Shown here in pieces: positions 1 through 8,313 of a stretch of 21,551 bases of DNA. The stretch is taken from the NCBI GenBank assembly GCA_910576895.1, contig CAJTJZ010000018.1, positions 41,980 through 63,530 on the forward strand, given 5' to 3'. Source of the stretch: an uncultured Lachnospiraceae bacterium. GTDB lineage: Bacteria; Bacillota; Clostridia; Lachnospirales; Lachnospiraceae. Position numbers and translations under genes: made by a program. Each line of letters starts with the position of its first letter. The first letter of the stretch is position 1. The notes under the pieces were generated by a model, which worked only from the letters and a program-made list of their open reading frames with translations, did not search any database and was not told where the DNA came from.

Positions 1-2124
1 TATTATTATATCTTAACAGGTGCATCAGGTTACAAAAGCTGTGTAGATGTAGAAAGTGGTTCTGCAAATGATGGAACAAATATTCTGCAATGGGAATATT
101 GGGGCGGTGAAATGCAAAAATACCGTGTAGTTCAACAGGCAGATGGAAGTTATGCTATTTTAACAAAAGCAAGTAATTGTACTTCTGGATTAGATGTTTA
201 TGAAAGTTCTACACAAGCAGGTGGCAATATAGCAGAGTGGAATTACTGGGGTGGAGATTGTCAAAAATGGAATTTAATTGAAGCAGGTACTTATACAGGA
301 AGTACAAAAACTTCACAAGGTGAACCTTTGGAACAATCATTAGCATCTCCTTTCTCATGGGCAGGATATAATGATCAGGATTGTTCCGGCGGTTATGGCG
401 TTTGGGCTCCAGACATTATTTATAATCCAAACTATATTTGGAATGATGGCAGTAAAGGTGCATATATGATGTATTATTGTACATCTTCTACTGCAGTACG
501 TTCTTGTATTGCTTATAGTGTTTCAAAGTCAGTTACAGGCCCATTTTCCTATGTAGATACGATTGTTTATTCTGGATTTACACAAGGAGATAATGTTGTC
601 ACAACAACATCTAATTTAGGAACAAAAGAAGTCAATACAAATTATAAAAATACAAATATACCAAAGTTAATAGAACAGGGAAAATTAAATGGTACAAGAG
701 CTGGTTGGTTTAATAGCAATGGTTCTTATAATAATGCCTTATTTCCAAATGCAATTGATCCAACGGTTCTCTTTGATGAGAATGGAAAACTATGGATGAC
801 TTATGGTTCTTGGTCAGGTGGTATTTATATTTTACAATTAGATCTTACAACGGGACAACCAATTTATCCAAAGTCAAATAGTGGACAGACAGATGGTTAT
901 TTTGGTACAAGAATTGCCGGCGGTTATAGAAAATCAGGAGAAGCACCTTATATTCTCTATGATAAAGAAGCTGGATATTATTATTTATTTGTTACATATG
1001 GATGGTTAGGCGTTGATGGCGGATATCATATTAGAATGTATCGTTCTAAAACAATTAATGGTAATTATGTAGATGCAAAAGGAAATTCCGCTATTTTTTC
1101 TTCTGATACAAATCAGGCAGATAGGGGAATTAAAGTAATGGGAAATTATGATTTTTCTACATTATCTGCAGGATATAAATCAGGTGGACATAATTCAGCA
1201 TTTATTGATACTGATGGACAAAGATATCTTGTATATCATACTAGATTTGATATTGGAAATGAATTTCATGAAGTTCGTGTACATCAGCAGTTTTTAAATG
1301 AAGATAAATGGCCAGTAACAGCAGTATATGAATATCTTGGAAGCAAGATTTCAAATAGTGGCTATAGTATGTCTGATATGGCAGGTACTTATGAATTTGT
1401 AAATCATGGGACAGATGCATCAACAGCAAATGTAGGAATGCTGGATACAAAAAAAGTAACATTGACAAGCGATGGTAAGATTACTGGTGATTATACAGGA
1501 ACTTGGAGTTATACACAGGGAACTTATTATTGTAAGATGGTAATTAATAATGTTACTTATAAAGGAGTATTCTTTAAACAAAAAGATGAAACAACAGGAC
1601 ATAATGAACGTATGACATTTACATTAATTGGCTCTAATAATGAAACTATTTGGGGAAGTAAACAAACATTGAATCTTTCCAGTGTAGAAGGTACTTTTTA
1701 TATAAAGAATGCATTTTCTGGCTTATGTTTAGATGTTGTAAATGGAAGCAATGAAAATAATGCCAATATTCAACAATGGGCTTATAATGGAGCAGATGCA
1801 CAAAAATTTAAGATTGTTTCTGATGGTGGTGGATATTATCATATCTTAACAGGAGCATCTGGATATACAAAATGTGTAGATGTAGAAGGAAAAAGTGCAG
1901 AAAATAATGCCAATATTCTTCAATATACTTATAATGGTGCTGCTAATCAAAAATTTAAGATTCAACAGCAATCCGATGGAACATATGCAATTTTAACAGG
2001 AGCTAGTAATTATCAATCTGGATTAGATGTATATGAGTGGAGTACCGATCTTGGCGGAAATGTGAATCAATGGGAATATTGGGGTGGAGATTGCCAAAAG
2101 TGGATTTTAGAGCCAGCAGGTTAA
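1..2124 (+). CDS. Secreted GH43 endo-1,5-alpha-L-arabinanase with ricin-type lectin repeats (5' end missing)
   Basis: The reading frame is open from base 1, so the gene starts upstream of the window and the signal peptide is not visible. Order: a ricin/CBM13-type beta-trefoil segment (about bases 1-290, with QW-type repeats such as DCQKW), a GH43 five-bladed propeller resembling Bacillus AbnB/ABN2 (VWAPDI, NAIDP, GSWSGG, SGEAPYI, GGHNSAF), a small C-terminal GH43_C-like barrel (about 1380-1660), then a second ricin-type trefoil (1690-2118). The likely pKa-modulating Asp is at 757-759 (NAIDP) and the general acid Glu at 940-942 (SGEAP). The catalytic-base Asp normally lies in the first blade, which is not in the window. 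Expected role: extracellular cleavage of arabinan in pectin side chains, with the lectin domains binding glycan. It ends in a strong terminator. Family assignment is confident; exact substrate is inferred. Confidence 0.9.
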   Translation, partial: YYYILTGASGYKSCVDVESGSANDGTNILQWEYWGGEMQKYRVVQQADGSYAILTKASNCTSGLDVYESSTQAGGNIAEWNYWGGDCQKWNLIEAGTYTGSTKTSQGEPLEQSLASPFSWAGYNDQDCSGGYGVWAPDIIYNPNYIWNDGSKGAYMMYYCTSSTAVRSCIAYSVSKSVTGPFSYVDTIVYSGFTQGDNVVTTTSNLGTKEVNTNYKNTNIPKLIEQGKLNGTRAGWFNSNGSYNNALFPNAIDPTVLFDENGKLWMTYGSWSGGIYILQLDLTTGQPIYPKSNSGQTDGYFGTRIAGGYRKSGEAPYILYDKEAGYYYLFVTYGWLGVDGGYHIRMYRSKTINGNYVDAKGNSAIFSSDTNQADRGIKVMGNYDFSTLSAGYKSGGHNSAFIDTDGQRYLVYHTRFDIGNEFHEVRVHQQFLNEDKWPVTAVYEYLGSKISNSGYSMSDMAGTYEFVNHGTDASTANVGMLDTKKVTLTSDGKITGDYTGTWSYTQGTYYCKMVINNVTYKGVFFKQKDETTGHNERMTFTLIGSNNETIWGSKQTLNLSSVEGTFYIKNAFSGLCLDVVNGSNENNANIQQWAYNGADAQKFKIVSDGGGYYHILTGASGYTKCVDVEGKSAENNANILQYTYNGAANQKFKIQQQSDGTYAILTGASNYQSGLDVYEWSTDLGGNVNQWEYWGGDCQKWILEPAG

Positions 2125-2198
2125 TATAAGATTTTTATAAAATACTGATTCCTAAAACCAATAATAAAAAATATGTAATCTGCTTAACAGATAAAAGG

Positions 2199-2242
2199 GA
2201 CTGCTATATTATAAGAAATTGTTAATATAGCAGTCTTTTTAT
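2199..2242 (+). terminator. Rho-independent terminator of the arabinanase gene
   Basis: A 13-bp perfect stem (GACTGCTATATTA at 2199-2211 with TAATATAGCAGTC at 2223-2235) is followed by a T run. It ends about 25 bases before the next gene, and no clear promoter is seen between them. Confidence 0.9.
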
Positions 2243-2265
2243 TTTAGTTAATACGGAGTAAAGAA

Positions 2266-3522
2266 ATGAAAATTTATATTATTGTATATTTAATTTCAAA
2301 TGTATTTAATCTAGTTGTATTACAAAAATTTATGCAAGCATTTTTTAAGAAGAGAGTAAGTCCTTTATGGATTTGTATTAGTGCCTATTTTTTGTATTAT
2401 ATAGTAACTATTGTTTTATATTTAAAAATAGATATTCCATTACTTACTTTGTCAGCAAATATTATACTAATATTTATCATTACAATGAATTATGAATCAA
2501 CATGGAAAGTAAAATGTATTTCTACTATTTTTATTCTTTTCTTTTTGTTGGCAGCAGAATTATTAATAGCATCCTTATCAGGATATTCTTTTACTCCAAA
2601 GAAAGGGGGTTATGATGATGAAATTGGTATTGTGTGTACAAGGATTTTTTCTTATATGATAGCACAGATTTTATGTCAAAGTACAGGAATAAAAAAACAA
2701 GCATCCTTGCAATGGTATCTATGGATAATGATTTTATTTGTACCAATTTCTACAATATTTTTAGCTATTATCATTTTTAGTATTGATACGATTCCACAAG
2801 TATGTATTGTGACAGCAATTGTAATTATATTTTTATTTAATGTAATTGTATTGTATTTTTATGATGTTCTTTTAGCCAATTATGAAAGGTTATTAAAAGC
2901 AAAGCTTGAAATACAAGAGAAGGAAGCATATAAAGAACAATGCAGAATGATGAAAGAATCTACAGAGGAGATGCAGCGTTTTCGACATGATATCAATAAT
3001 CAATTAATTGTATTGGAACAAAGTACAAAAAATAGGAATACAGAAGAAATGTCGCTGCTTATTTCAGAACTTTTAGAAAAGTCTCAAGAAAAGGTTTTAT
3101 ATAGTACAACAGGTAATTTGGCCATAGATAGTATTATAAATTATAAGCTGCAAAGATTGAAAAATTGTAAACTTTGTATAGAAATAGCGATTCCAGAAAA
3201 GCTTGCAATGGATATTTCTGATTTAGTATCTTTAATTGGAAACTTATTTGATAATGCATTAGAAGCATTAGAGAAAGAACGAGGAGAAAAAGAATTTTTT
3301 GTTAAAATTGTATTTTCTCAGGGAAGGCTTTTATTACAGCTTAAGAATACTTGTACATATAATGTTTTATTTGAAAATAAAAAGTTGATATCAACAAAGC
3401 AAGAGATAGGACATGGCTATGGAACAGAAATTATCAAAGAAATTGTAGAAAAATATGGTGGAGATATAAAAATAAATTATAATAGAACGTTATTTGAAAC
3501 GAATATTATAATGTATATTTAG
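2266..3522 (+). CDS. agrC: AgrC-like sensor histidine kinase (GHKL type)
   Basis: 418 residues. The N-terminal half (about 1-205) is strongly hydrophobic, with about six membrane segments. The C-terminal half is a GHKL kinase: H-box FRHDINNQ (His241), N-box NLFDNALEAL (Asn330) and G-box GHGYGTEII. This architecture is that of AgrC/ComD-type receptors for cyclic peptide pheromones. Expected role: bind the AgrD-derived peptide outside the cell, autophosphorylate His241 and pass phosphate to the LytTR regulator at 14131-14844. Start ATG has a modest GGAG site 8 bases upstream. The gene lies about 9.7 kb from agrD/agrB/agrA because a peptide cassette sits between them. Its last codons (FETNIIMYI) reappear as a scrap at 11945-11980. 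Confidence 0.88.
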   Translation: MKIYIIVYLISNVFNLVVLQKFMQAFFKKRVSPLWICISAYFLYYIVTIVLYLKIDIPLLTLSANIILIFIITMNYESTWKVKCISTIFILFFLLAAELLIASLSGYSFTPKKGGYDDEIGIVCTRIFSYMIAQILCQSTGIKKQASLQWYLWIMILFVPISTIFLAIIIFSIDTIPQVCIVTAIVIIFLFNVIVLYFYDVLLANYERLLKAKLEIQEKEAYKEQCRMMKESTEEMQRFRHDINNQLIVLEQSTKNRNTEEMSLLISELLEKSQEKVLYSTTGNLAIDSIINYKLQRLKNCKLCIEIAIPEKLAMDISDLVSLIGNLFDNALEALEKERGEKEFFVKIVFSQGRLLLQLKNTCTYNVLFENKKLISTKQEIGHGYGTEIIKEIVEKYGGDIKINYNRTLFETNIIMYI

Positions 3523-3537
3523 TAAGAATATTATAAA

Positions 3538-3590
3538 AATACTGCTGTTTTAAGAAATTAAAAATTTATAAAGCGGCAGTATTATTTTTT
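3538..3590 (+). terminator. Terminator downstream of agrC
   Basis: Stem AATACTGCTGTTTTA with TAAAGCGGCAGTATT, closed partly by G-U pairs, is followed by TATTTTTT. The loop contains TAAGAAATT. The right-hand copy of the repeat has a fully Watson-Crick version of the stem, so structure is conserved between copies. Confidence 0.85.
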
Positions 3591-3719
3591 GCTTTTATAA
3601 TAAAATTTAAGAAGAACTCGTAATTTTTAACGAAATTTTATTTAAAATAAATATTATAAAATATAGTTAATAGTATTATTTTATGAAATAAAAGCAGAAA
3701 TAATAGAGAATTATTTACC

Positions 3720-3784
3720 GCTTATTCCTTTTATGTGGTTATTCGTTCCCTGTTTGTGCATAAAGTCGAATTTTGTGATATAAT
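3720..3784 (+). promoter_or_regulatory. Agr-type regulated promoter in front of the peptide cassette
   Basis: TATAAT at 3779-3784 has no good -35 at the normal distance. Upstream are two direct repeats, GCTTATTC (3720-3727) and GGTTATTC (3737-3744), 17 bases apart. An activator-dependent promoter with tandem sites fits control by a LytTR regulator such as AgrA. The identical arrangement precedes agrD (13092-13156). That the repeats are AgrA sites is inferred; their spacing is shorter than the roughly 21 bp of classical AgrA sites. Confidence 0.65.
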
Positions 3785-3877
3785 AAAAATATTAGAGTTT
3801 GAAGTGAGAAAAAGAAGTTATAAGAAAAAATTAATGTATTTTTTGAAGGATTTTAATATAATTTAATAATTAAGGAG

Positions 3878-5224
3878 ATGATTATTATAAAAAGATCAAG
3901 GTTTATTAGAATTTGTAATGGATATAATAATGAATTAATTTTGCTGAATACTTATACAGGTGATTTACTTACAATACCATCAAAAGATTCGGAAAGATTG
4001 GAATATTTATTAGACAATCCTAATACGAATAAGTATAGTAAATTAAAAGAAGAATTAATGAAAAGAGAAATTATTATTGATGATGCTGTAAATGAAACGG
4101 CAAGGGCAGAGTTAAAGTATATGGAATTAGCTCATTCAACAAAAAAATTATTATTAACAATATTACCAACGGAGGATTGTAATTTTAGATGTCAATATTG
4201 TTATGAAGAACATAATTTTGGTAAGATGACACGAACAGTAATTAATGGAATTAAAAATTATCTTAGAAAAAATTTATATAGATATGATATGTTACAAGTC
4301 AATTGGTTTGGAGGAGAACCAATTGAAGCTTTGGATATATTAGTTGAATTGTCAAATTTTTTTATTGATATATGTGCTGAACAAAAAAAACCATATAGAG
4401 CAAGTATGACTACAAACGGATATTCTTTGAATGCAGAATTATTTAAACAATTATATCAATTACATATTGTGGACTATCAAGTGACATTAGATGGACTAGA
4501 GAATGCACATAATTTAACAAGACCGCATAAAGATGGTGCTAATTCTTATAAACAAATAGTATATAATTTAAAAGAAATTAGAGATAAGATAAAAACGAAT
4601 AATATAAATATAACAATAAGAACAAATATAACAAAAAGTGTATTAATAGATTTTGATAAACATTTAGATTTTTTAGCGAATGAATTTGGATATGACGATA
4701 GATTTGGTGTTTTATTTAAAATTGCATGGTCAAATGAAAAGGATACAAAATTTAATAGTGAAGAATTATTACCTACAGGTGAATTGCATAAAATTCTTGA
4801 AAAATGTAAATATAAAGGGTTGAGATTCTCAATTAATCGAGAACAAATATGTTCTATAAGTGGAATTTGTTATGCTGCTCATTCTAATGCTTTTGTGATA
4901 GGGGCAGATGGTACTTTATATAAATGTACAGTTGAATATAAAAAAGATATAAATCAGATTGGCAGTATTAAAGAAAATGGAAATTTAGTGATTGATAAAG
5001 ATAAATGGGCATTTTGGGTAACAAAACCAGTTTTTCAAGGTGAATATGAAAAGTGTACAAATTGTTTTTTTCAGCCAGCATGCATGGGAATATATTGTCC
5101 AATAAATCGGTTTAATGAAAAGGGACAGCATCAATGTGTAGGAATGAAAGATTATGTTGATATTTATATGTTACTTTGTTCACAATCTAAGAATATGTAT
5201 GAGAGGATGGATATAAATGGATGA
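3878..5224 (+). CDS. Radical SAM/SPASM peptide maturase
   Basis: 448 residues. The [4Fe-4S]-SAM motif CNFRCQYC (Cys101, 105, 108) follows a short N-terminal domain that could bind the precursor leader. FGGEP (about residue 148) and TTNGY fit the radical SAM barrel. A C-terminal SPASM domain has Cys331, 350, 393, 396, 402, 407 and 420 for auxiliary clusters. Expected role: installs thioether or other radical cross-links in the Cys-containing precursor at 5492-5596. From memory it resembles clostridial 'Cys-rich peptide radical SAM maturases' found beside acyl-carrier-related proteins. The 3' end overlaps the carrier gene by 8 bases. Start is uncertain: the ATG at 3878 lies inside the ribosome binding site TAAGGAGATGATT, so translation may begin at ATT 3884 or ATA 3887. 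Confidence 0.9.
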   Translation: MIIIKRSRFIRICNGYNNELILLNTYTGDLLTIPSKDSERLEYLLDNPNTNKYSKLKEELMKREIIIDDAVNETARAELKYMELAHSTKKLLLTILPTEDCNFRCQYCYEEHNFGKMTRTVINGIKNYLRKNLYRYDMLQVNWFGGEPIEALDILVELSNFFIDICAEQKKPYRASMTTNGYSLNAELFKQLYQLHIVDYQVTLDGLENAHNLTRPHKDGANSYKQIVYNLKEIRDKIKTNNINITIRTNITKSVLIDFDKHLDFLANEFGYDDRFGVLFKIAWSNEKDTKFNSEELLPTGELHKILEKCKYKGLRFSINREQICSISGICYAAHSNAFVIGADGTLYKCTVEYKKDINQIGSIKENGNLVIDKDKWAFWVTKPVFQGEYEKCTNCFFQPACMGIYCPINRFNEKGQHQCVGMKDYVDIYMLLCSQSKNMYERMDING

Positions 5225-5450
5225 AATTAGGAATAGACTTCTTAATTGTTTAGATAGAAATGGAATTGATTTTTCAGATGAAACGCAAGAAATAGATTCT
5301 ATATCGTTTATAACAGTAATTGTAGATATTGAACGTGAATTTGATATTGAATTTCCTGATGAGTATCTTGTAATGGATTCTATAAGTAGTTTTGATAAAT
5401 TATATGAAATTGTATCAATGCTTGTTGATACAAAAAAATTTGTTGGATGA
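5217..5450 (+). CDS. Acyl-carrier-protein-like protein of the peptide cassette
   Basis: 77 residues, acidic, with the four-helix carrier pattern. Ser28 lies in EIDSISF, matching the DSL site where phosphopantetheine is attached, followed by a helix-II-like VIVDIEREFDIEFPDE. It overlaps the maturase gene by 8 bases, with a GAGAGG site 10 bases upstream, so the two are probably translationally coupled. Expected role: tethers an acyl or aminoacyl group, or the peptide itself, through a thioester during maturation. Carrier-related proteins are known beside clostridial radical SAM peptide maturases, but their cargo is not established as far as I know. Its likely partner here is the BtrH-like protein at 10280-11818. 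Confidence 0.82.
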   Translation: MDEIRNRLLNCLDRNGIDFSDETQEIDSISFITVIVDIEREFDIEFPDEYLVMDSISSFDKLYEIVSMLVDTKKFVG

Positions 5451-5491
5451 GCAATATTTATTATAATTATTTTTATTAGGAGGTGATATTT

Positions 5492-5596
5492 ATGAAAAAA
5501 TTGTTAAAACCTGCAAAAAAGATCAGTAAAATGGTAAAAGCTTATGCTGTAGAAGGGAGTAATCCAGGGTGCAATGTTGTGTCTGGTTGTTCGTAA
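5492..5596 (+). CDS. RiPP precursor peptide with two core cysteines
   Basis: 34 residues, too short for common ORF cut-offs. It has the strongest ribosome binding site of the cassette (TAGGAGGTGAT, 5478-5488) at ideal distance from ATG. The N-terminal half is a basic leader (MKKLLKPAKKISKMVKAYA). The C-terminal half is a neutral Gly/Ser-rich core, EGSNPGCNVVSGCS, with Cys27 and Cys33 (C-x5-C). Position right after the maturase and carrier genes, small size and leader/core split identify it as the likely substrate. Cleavage is plausible after AYA or near EG; this is inference. Possible product: a thioether-bridged (ranthipeptide or sactipeptide-like) secreted peptide. Confidence 0.85.
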   Translation: MKKLLKPAKKISKMVKAYAVEGSNPGCNVVSGCS

Positions 5597-5635
5597 GAAA
5601 TTAATAACATTGTAAATATTTAAGCTCATTCATGG

Positions 5636-5689
5636 TTTATATGCCACTAGATGATAATATAATTTATTGTTGTCTAGTAGGTATATAAA
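5636..5689 (+). other. Stable hairpin between precursor and downstream genes
   Basis: TTTATATGCCACTAGA pairs with TCTAGTAGGTATATAAA with one bulge and one mismatch. It lacks a T run, so it is not a classic terminator. It may protect the precursor mRNA or partly attenuate transcription, giving more precursor than enzyme. The role is inferred. Confidence 0.6.
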
Positions 5690-5710
5690 TTTTGAAGGGG
5701 AGGATATGTT

Positions 5711-7513
5711 ATGAATACTAAAATAAGATTAGCAATTATAGATAGTGGAATTTCTGAAAAAATAGAAGAAAATAATAATATGATAAATGGTTATTCATTG
5801 TATTTTGACAAAGCTACAGATCAGTATACAATAATTGGTAATGAGTGTATTGATGAAATTGGTCATGGTACTGCTATTGTTAATATTATTAATCAAAATA
5901 TTCAAGGAATTTTTATAGATGTATATAAATTGTATCAAGATAAATTTGAAATTGACGAGGATTTATTTATCAAAATTCTTCTCTACATATCAGAAAATAA
6001 TAATTATGATGTATTGCATATTAGTTCAGGAGTATTACAGCCAAATGATTATAGTTTAATGTATTCTATATGTAATGATATTGCAGGTTATGGAACTATT
6101 ATTGTATCAGCATTTGATAATGATGGAGCAGTTTCTTATCCAGCAGCTTTTCCTTTTGTAATTGGAGTAGATTTAAGTGATAATAGATTAGGATTTTCTG
6201 AATATGAATTTGTAAAAAACAGTATTGTCAATATAAGAGCTTCTGCATCTTTTCATAGACTTATGTGGACAAAACCATCTACTATGTTAGCACAAGGAAG
6301 CAGTTTTTCTTCTGTATATATTACATTAAAGGTTATAGATTTTATAACAAAAGGAATTACTGGTTTTAAAGATATTTTGTCAGAATTAGAAAAACAAGCT
6401 GTATATGTTTATAAAGATGTAAATCAAATAAGTTATAGTAATCAATTTGTTACTAATATTAATAAAGCAATAGTTTTTCCATTTAATAAAGAGGTACATT
6501 CATTAATACGATATTGTAAAGAAGTTCCCTTTGATATTGTAGGAATTTACGATAGTAAATATACATTAAGAACAGGAAAAAAGATTAAGGAGATTGAAAA
6601 AAGTATTTGTTCTAATGAATTGATTCAAGATATTGATAAGGTAGATTGGGAAAGTGACTTTGATACATTGATTTTAGGACATACGGATCAATTAAGTAAA
6701 TTATCAAATATTGACTATAAAAAAGAACTGGTTCGAAAATGTAAGCTATATAACAAAAGGTTATTTTCGTTTGATAAAATAGATAACGATAATTATAGTA
6801 ATAATATATATTATCCAAAAGCTACTCTTGAAATGGTACCTAAAAATAGATTTGGAAAGATGAGATGTATATCAAAACCTGTTTTAGGAATTTGGGGTAC
6901 AAGTTCGCAGCAAGGGAAATTTACATTACAAATGAAACTTAAAACAGAACTTAATAAGATTGGGTATAAAGTAGGTTTATTATCAACAGAACCGCAAAGT
7001 GCATTATTTTTGGCAGATAGAGTATTTCCGATAGGTTATAATTCAACAGTTGAAATAACAGATATTCAGGCAGTGACATTATTAAATGAATATATGTGGG
7101 AAATTTCTTGTTCTGATTGTGATATAATATTAGTGGGTAGTCAAAGTGGTACTGTTCCATTTTCTTTTTATAATCTTTCATCATATCCAGTATACCAATA
7201 TGATATATTATTTGGAACACAGCCAGATTATGTTGTTCTTTGCGTTAATGCTCATGATGATTATAACTATATAAGACGAACGATTCATTTTATACAAAGT
7301 TCTATTGATACAAAAATTATTGGGTTAGTAGTGTATCCTTTAATTCAAAAGCAGACAGGAATAGGTGGTAAATTCAAAAAACAACTTCTTTCAAAGGAGG
7401 AAATGAATTTTATAATCATATCATTAGAAAAAGAGTTTCATATAAAAGCATATCCATTACAAACAGATGTATTAACCAAAGATATTATTGATATTTTTTC
7501 AAGAGGTGATTAG
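5711..7513 (+). CDS. Subtilisin-like protease domain fused to a DUF1611-like P-loop domain
   Basis: 600 residues, no signal peptide, so probably cytoplasmic. N-terminal part (1-215) is an S8 fold: Asp11 in IIDSGI, His52 in GHGT, oxyanion Asn137 in AFDNDG followed by YPAAFPFVIGV, and nucleophile Ser198 in GSSFS (usual GTSMA). A middle region of about 180 residues is unassigned. The C-terminal part opens with a Walker-A-like GTSSQQGKFT (396-405), then reads like a dethiobiotin-synthetase/DUF1611-type NTP-binding domain (LVGSQSGTVPFS, DYVVLCVNAHD). Expected role: leader peptide cleavage or an NTP-driven maturation step. Start ATG has GGGGAGG 7 bases upstream. All catalytic residues seem present, but the degenerate Ser motif leaves activity uncertain. 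Confidence 0.75.
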   Translation: MNTKIRLAIIDSGISEKIEENNNMINGYSLYFDKATDQYTIIGNECIDEIGHGTAIVNIINQNIQGIFIDVYKLYQDKFEIDEDLFIKILLYISENNNYDVLHISSGVLQPNDYSLMYSICNDIAGYGTIIVSAFDNDGAVSYPAAFPFVIGVDLSDNRLGFSEYEFVKNSIVNIRASASFHRLMWTKPSTMLAQGSSFSSVYITLKVIDFITKGITGFKDILSELEKQAVYVYKDVNQISYSNQFVTNINKAIVFPFNKEVHSLIRYCKEVPFDIVGIYDSKYTLRTGKKIKEIEKSICSNELIQDIDKVDWESDFDTLILGHTDQLSKLSNIDYKKELVRKCKLYNKRLFSFDKIDNDNYSNNIYYPKATLEMVPKNRFGKMRCISKPVLGIWGTSSQQGKFTLQMKLKTELNKIGYKVGLLSTEPQSALFLADRVFPIGYNSTVEITDIQAVTLLNEYMWEISCSDCDIILVGSQSGTVPFSFYNLSSYPVYQYDILFGTQPDYVVLCVNAHDDYNYIRRTIHFIQSSIDTKIIGLVVYPLIQKQTGIGGKFKKQLLSKEEMNFIIISLEKEFHIKAYPLQTDVLTKDIIDIFSRGD

Positions 7514-7514
7514 A

Positions 7515-8312
7515 TTGAATTATACAGTGACAAAACATATAGAGATTTTTAGAAATATTTTGGTAAAATATGAAACATTTTTAGATGGCACTATTTGCTG
7601 GAAAGAGGGTTTTCTATATCCCTTAAATTATGATAGTTATTTTCAAAAATTAAAAGCTAAATATAAATTTGAAAAATATCTAGTTTCATCGGAAATTGAG
7701 ACTTGTAAAAATATATTACGATGGGTTAATGAAACAATGTTATTTCGAGATTATGATGAATATTTAGGTGAATATAGAGCAGATTGTATTCTTCAATATG
7801 CAATAAGTAATAGAAAAATTTTAAATTGTGCTATGCATTCTATTGTATTAACGGAAGTATTAAGTGCTTTAGGCTTTAAATGTCGTAGTATTCAATGTCT
7901 TCCACTTGATCCACTTGATAATGATAGTCATTTTATTAATCTTGTTTTCATTAATAATTTTCATAAGTGGATTGCTCTTGATCCTTCGTTTGCTACTTTT
8001 TTTTTAAATAGTCGTAATGAATATCTAAATTTACGAGAGTTAAGACAGTATTATTTGAAAGATGATTTTTTTAAAATTGTTCGACATACACGATTTCCTA
8101 AAAGTAAAGGGTTTGATATGAATTGGTATAAAGCTTATCTAGCTAAAAATCTTTTTAGGTTTTCCTGTATTCAAGGTCCATTATTTACACAAATGCATAA
8201 TATTATATATTATTTAGAACCAAATGGATATCGTGAATGTAATCAGGAAGAAATTGTGGATAATAATATTATTCGATATATATGTGATAGTAATTTCTTT
8301 TGGGAGGGATAG
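7515..8312 (+). CDS. Transglutaminase-fold (cysteine protease-like) maturation protein
   Basis: Read from TTG 7515 (265 residues), because GAGG at 7503-7506 lies 8 bases upstream and an ATG at 7488 would sit inside the previous gene. Cys105 in NCAMHSIVLTEVLSALGFKCRS, His139 in DSHFINLVF and Asp156 in WIALDPSF give the Cys-His-Asp triad and local sequence of the transglutaminase-like superfamily. Related folds act as leader proteases in lasso peptide pathways. It begins one base after the preceding stop and ends one base before the exporter start, so it belongs to the same operon. Expected role: peptide bond cleavage or transfer on the precursor. Reaction unknown. Confidence 0.7.
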   Translation: MNYTVTKHIEIFRNILVKYETFLDGTICWKEGFLYPLNYDSYFQKLKAKYKFEKYLVSSEIETCKNILRWVNETMLFRDYDEYLGEYRADCILQYAISNRKILNCAMHSIVLTEVLSALGFKCRSIQCLPLDPLDNDSHFINLVFINNFHKWIALDPSFATFFLNSRNEYLNLRELRQYYLKDDFFKIVRHTRFPKSKGFDMNWYKAYLAKNLFRFSCIQGPLFTQMHNIIYYLEPNGYRECNQEEIVDNNIIRYICDSNFFWEG

Positions 8313-8313
8313 A

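Larger units (their letters stand above)
3535..3818 (+). repeat. Left copy of a ~285-bp direct repeat (terminator plus agr-type promoter)
   Basis: This block aligns with 12906-13190 from the AATACTGC stem through the -10 element to the AAAGAAGT just before agrD. By eye roughly 85% of positions match, with only a single-base length difference. Just past the repeat, the agrD start is replaced by a sequence where ATGAAAAAG reads ATAAGAAAA. This suggests the left copy ends in a decayed agrD 5' end. The copies flank the peptide cassette. Confidence 0.85.

Noticed and set aside
7488..7514. ATG 7488 as start of the transglutaminase-fold gene
   Set aside because: It lies inside the upstream gene, without ribosome site; TTG 7515 has GAGG 8 bases upstream.
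8224..8313. Longer start for the ABC exporter
   Set aside because: The extra 30 residues overlap the preceding gene and lack a ribosome site; ATG 8314 has one.
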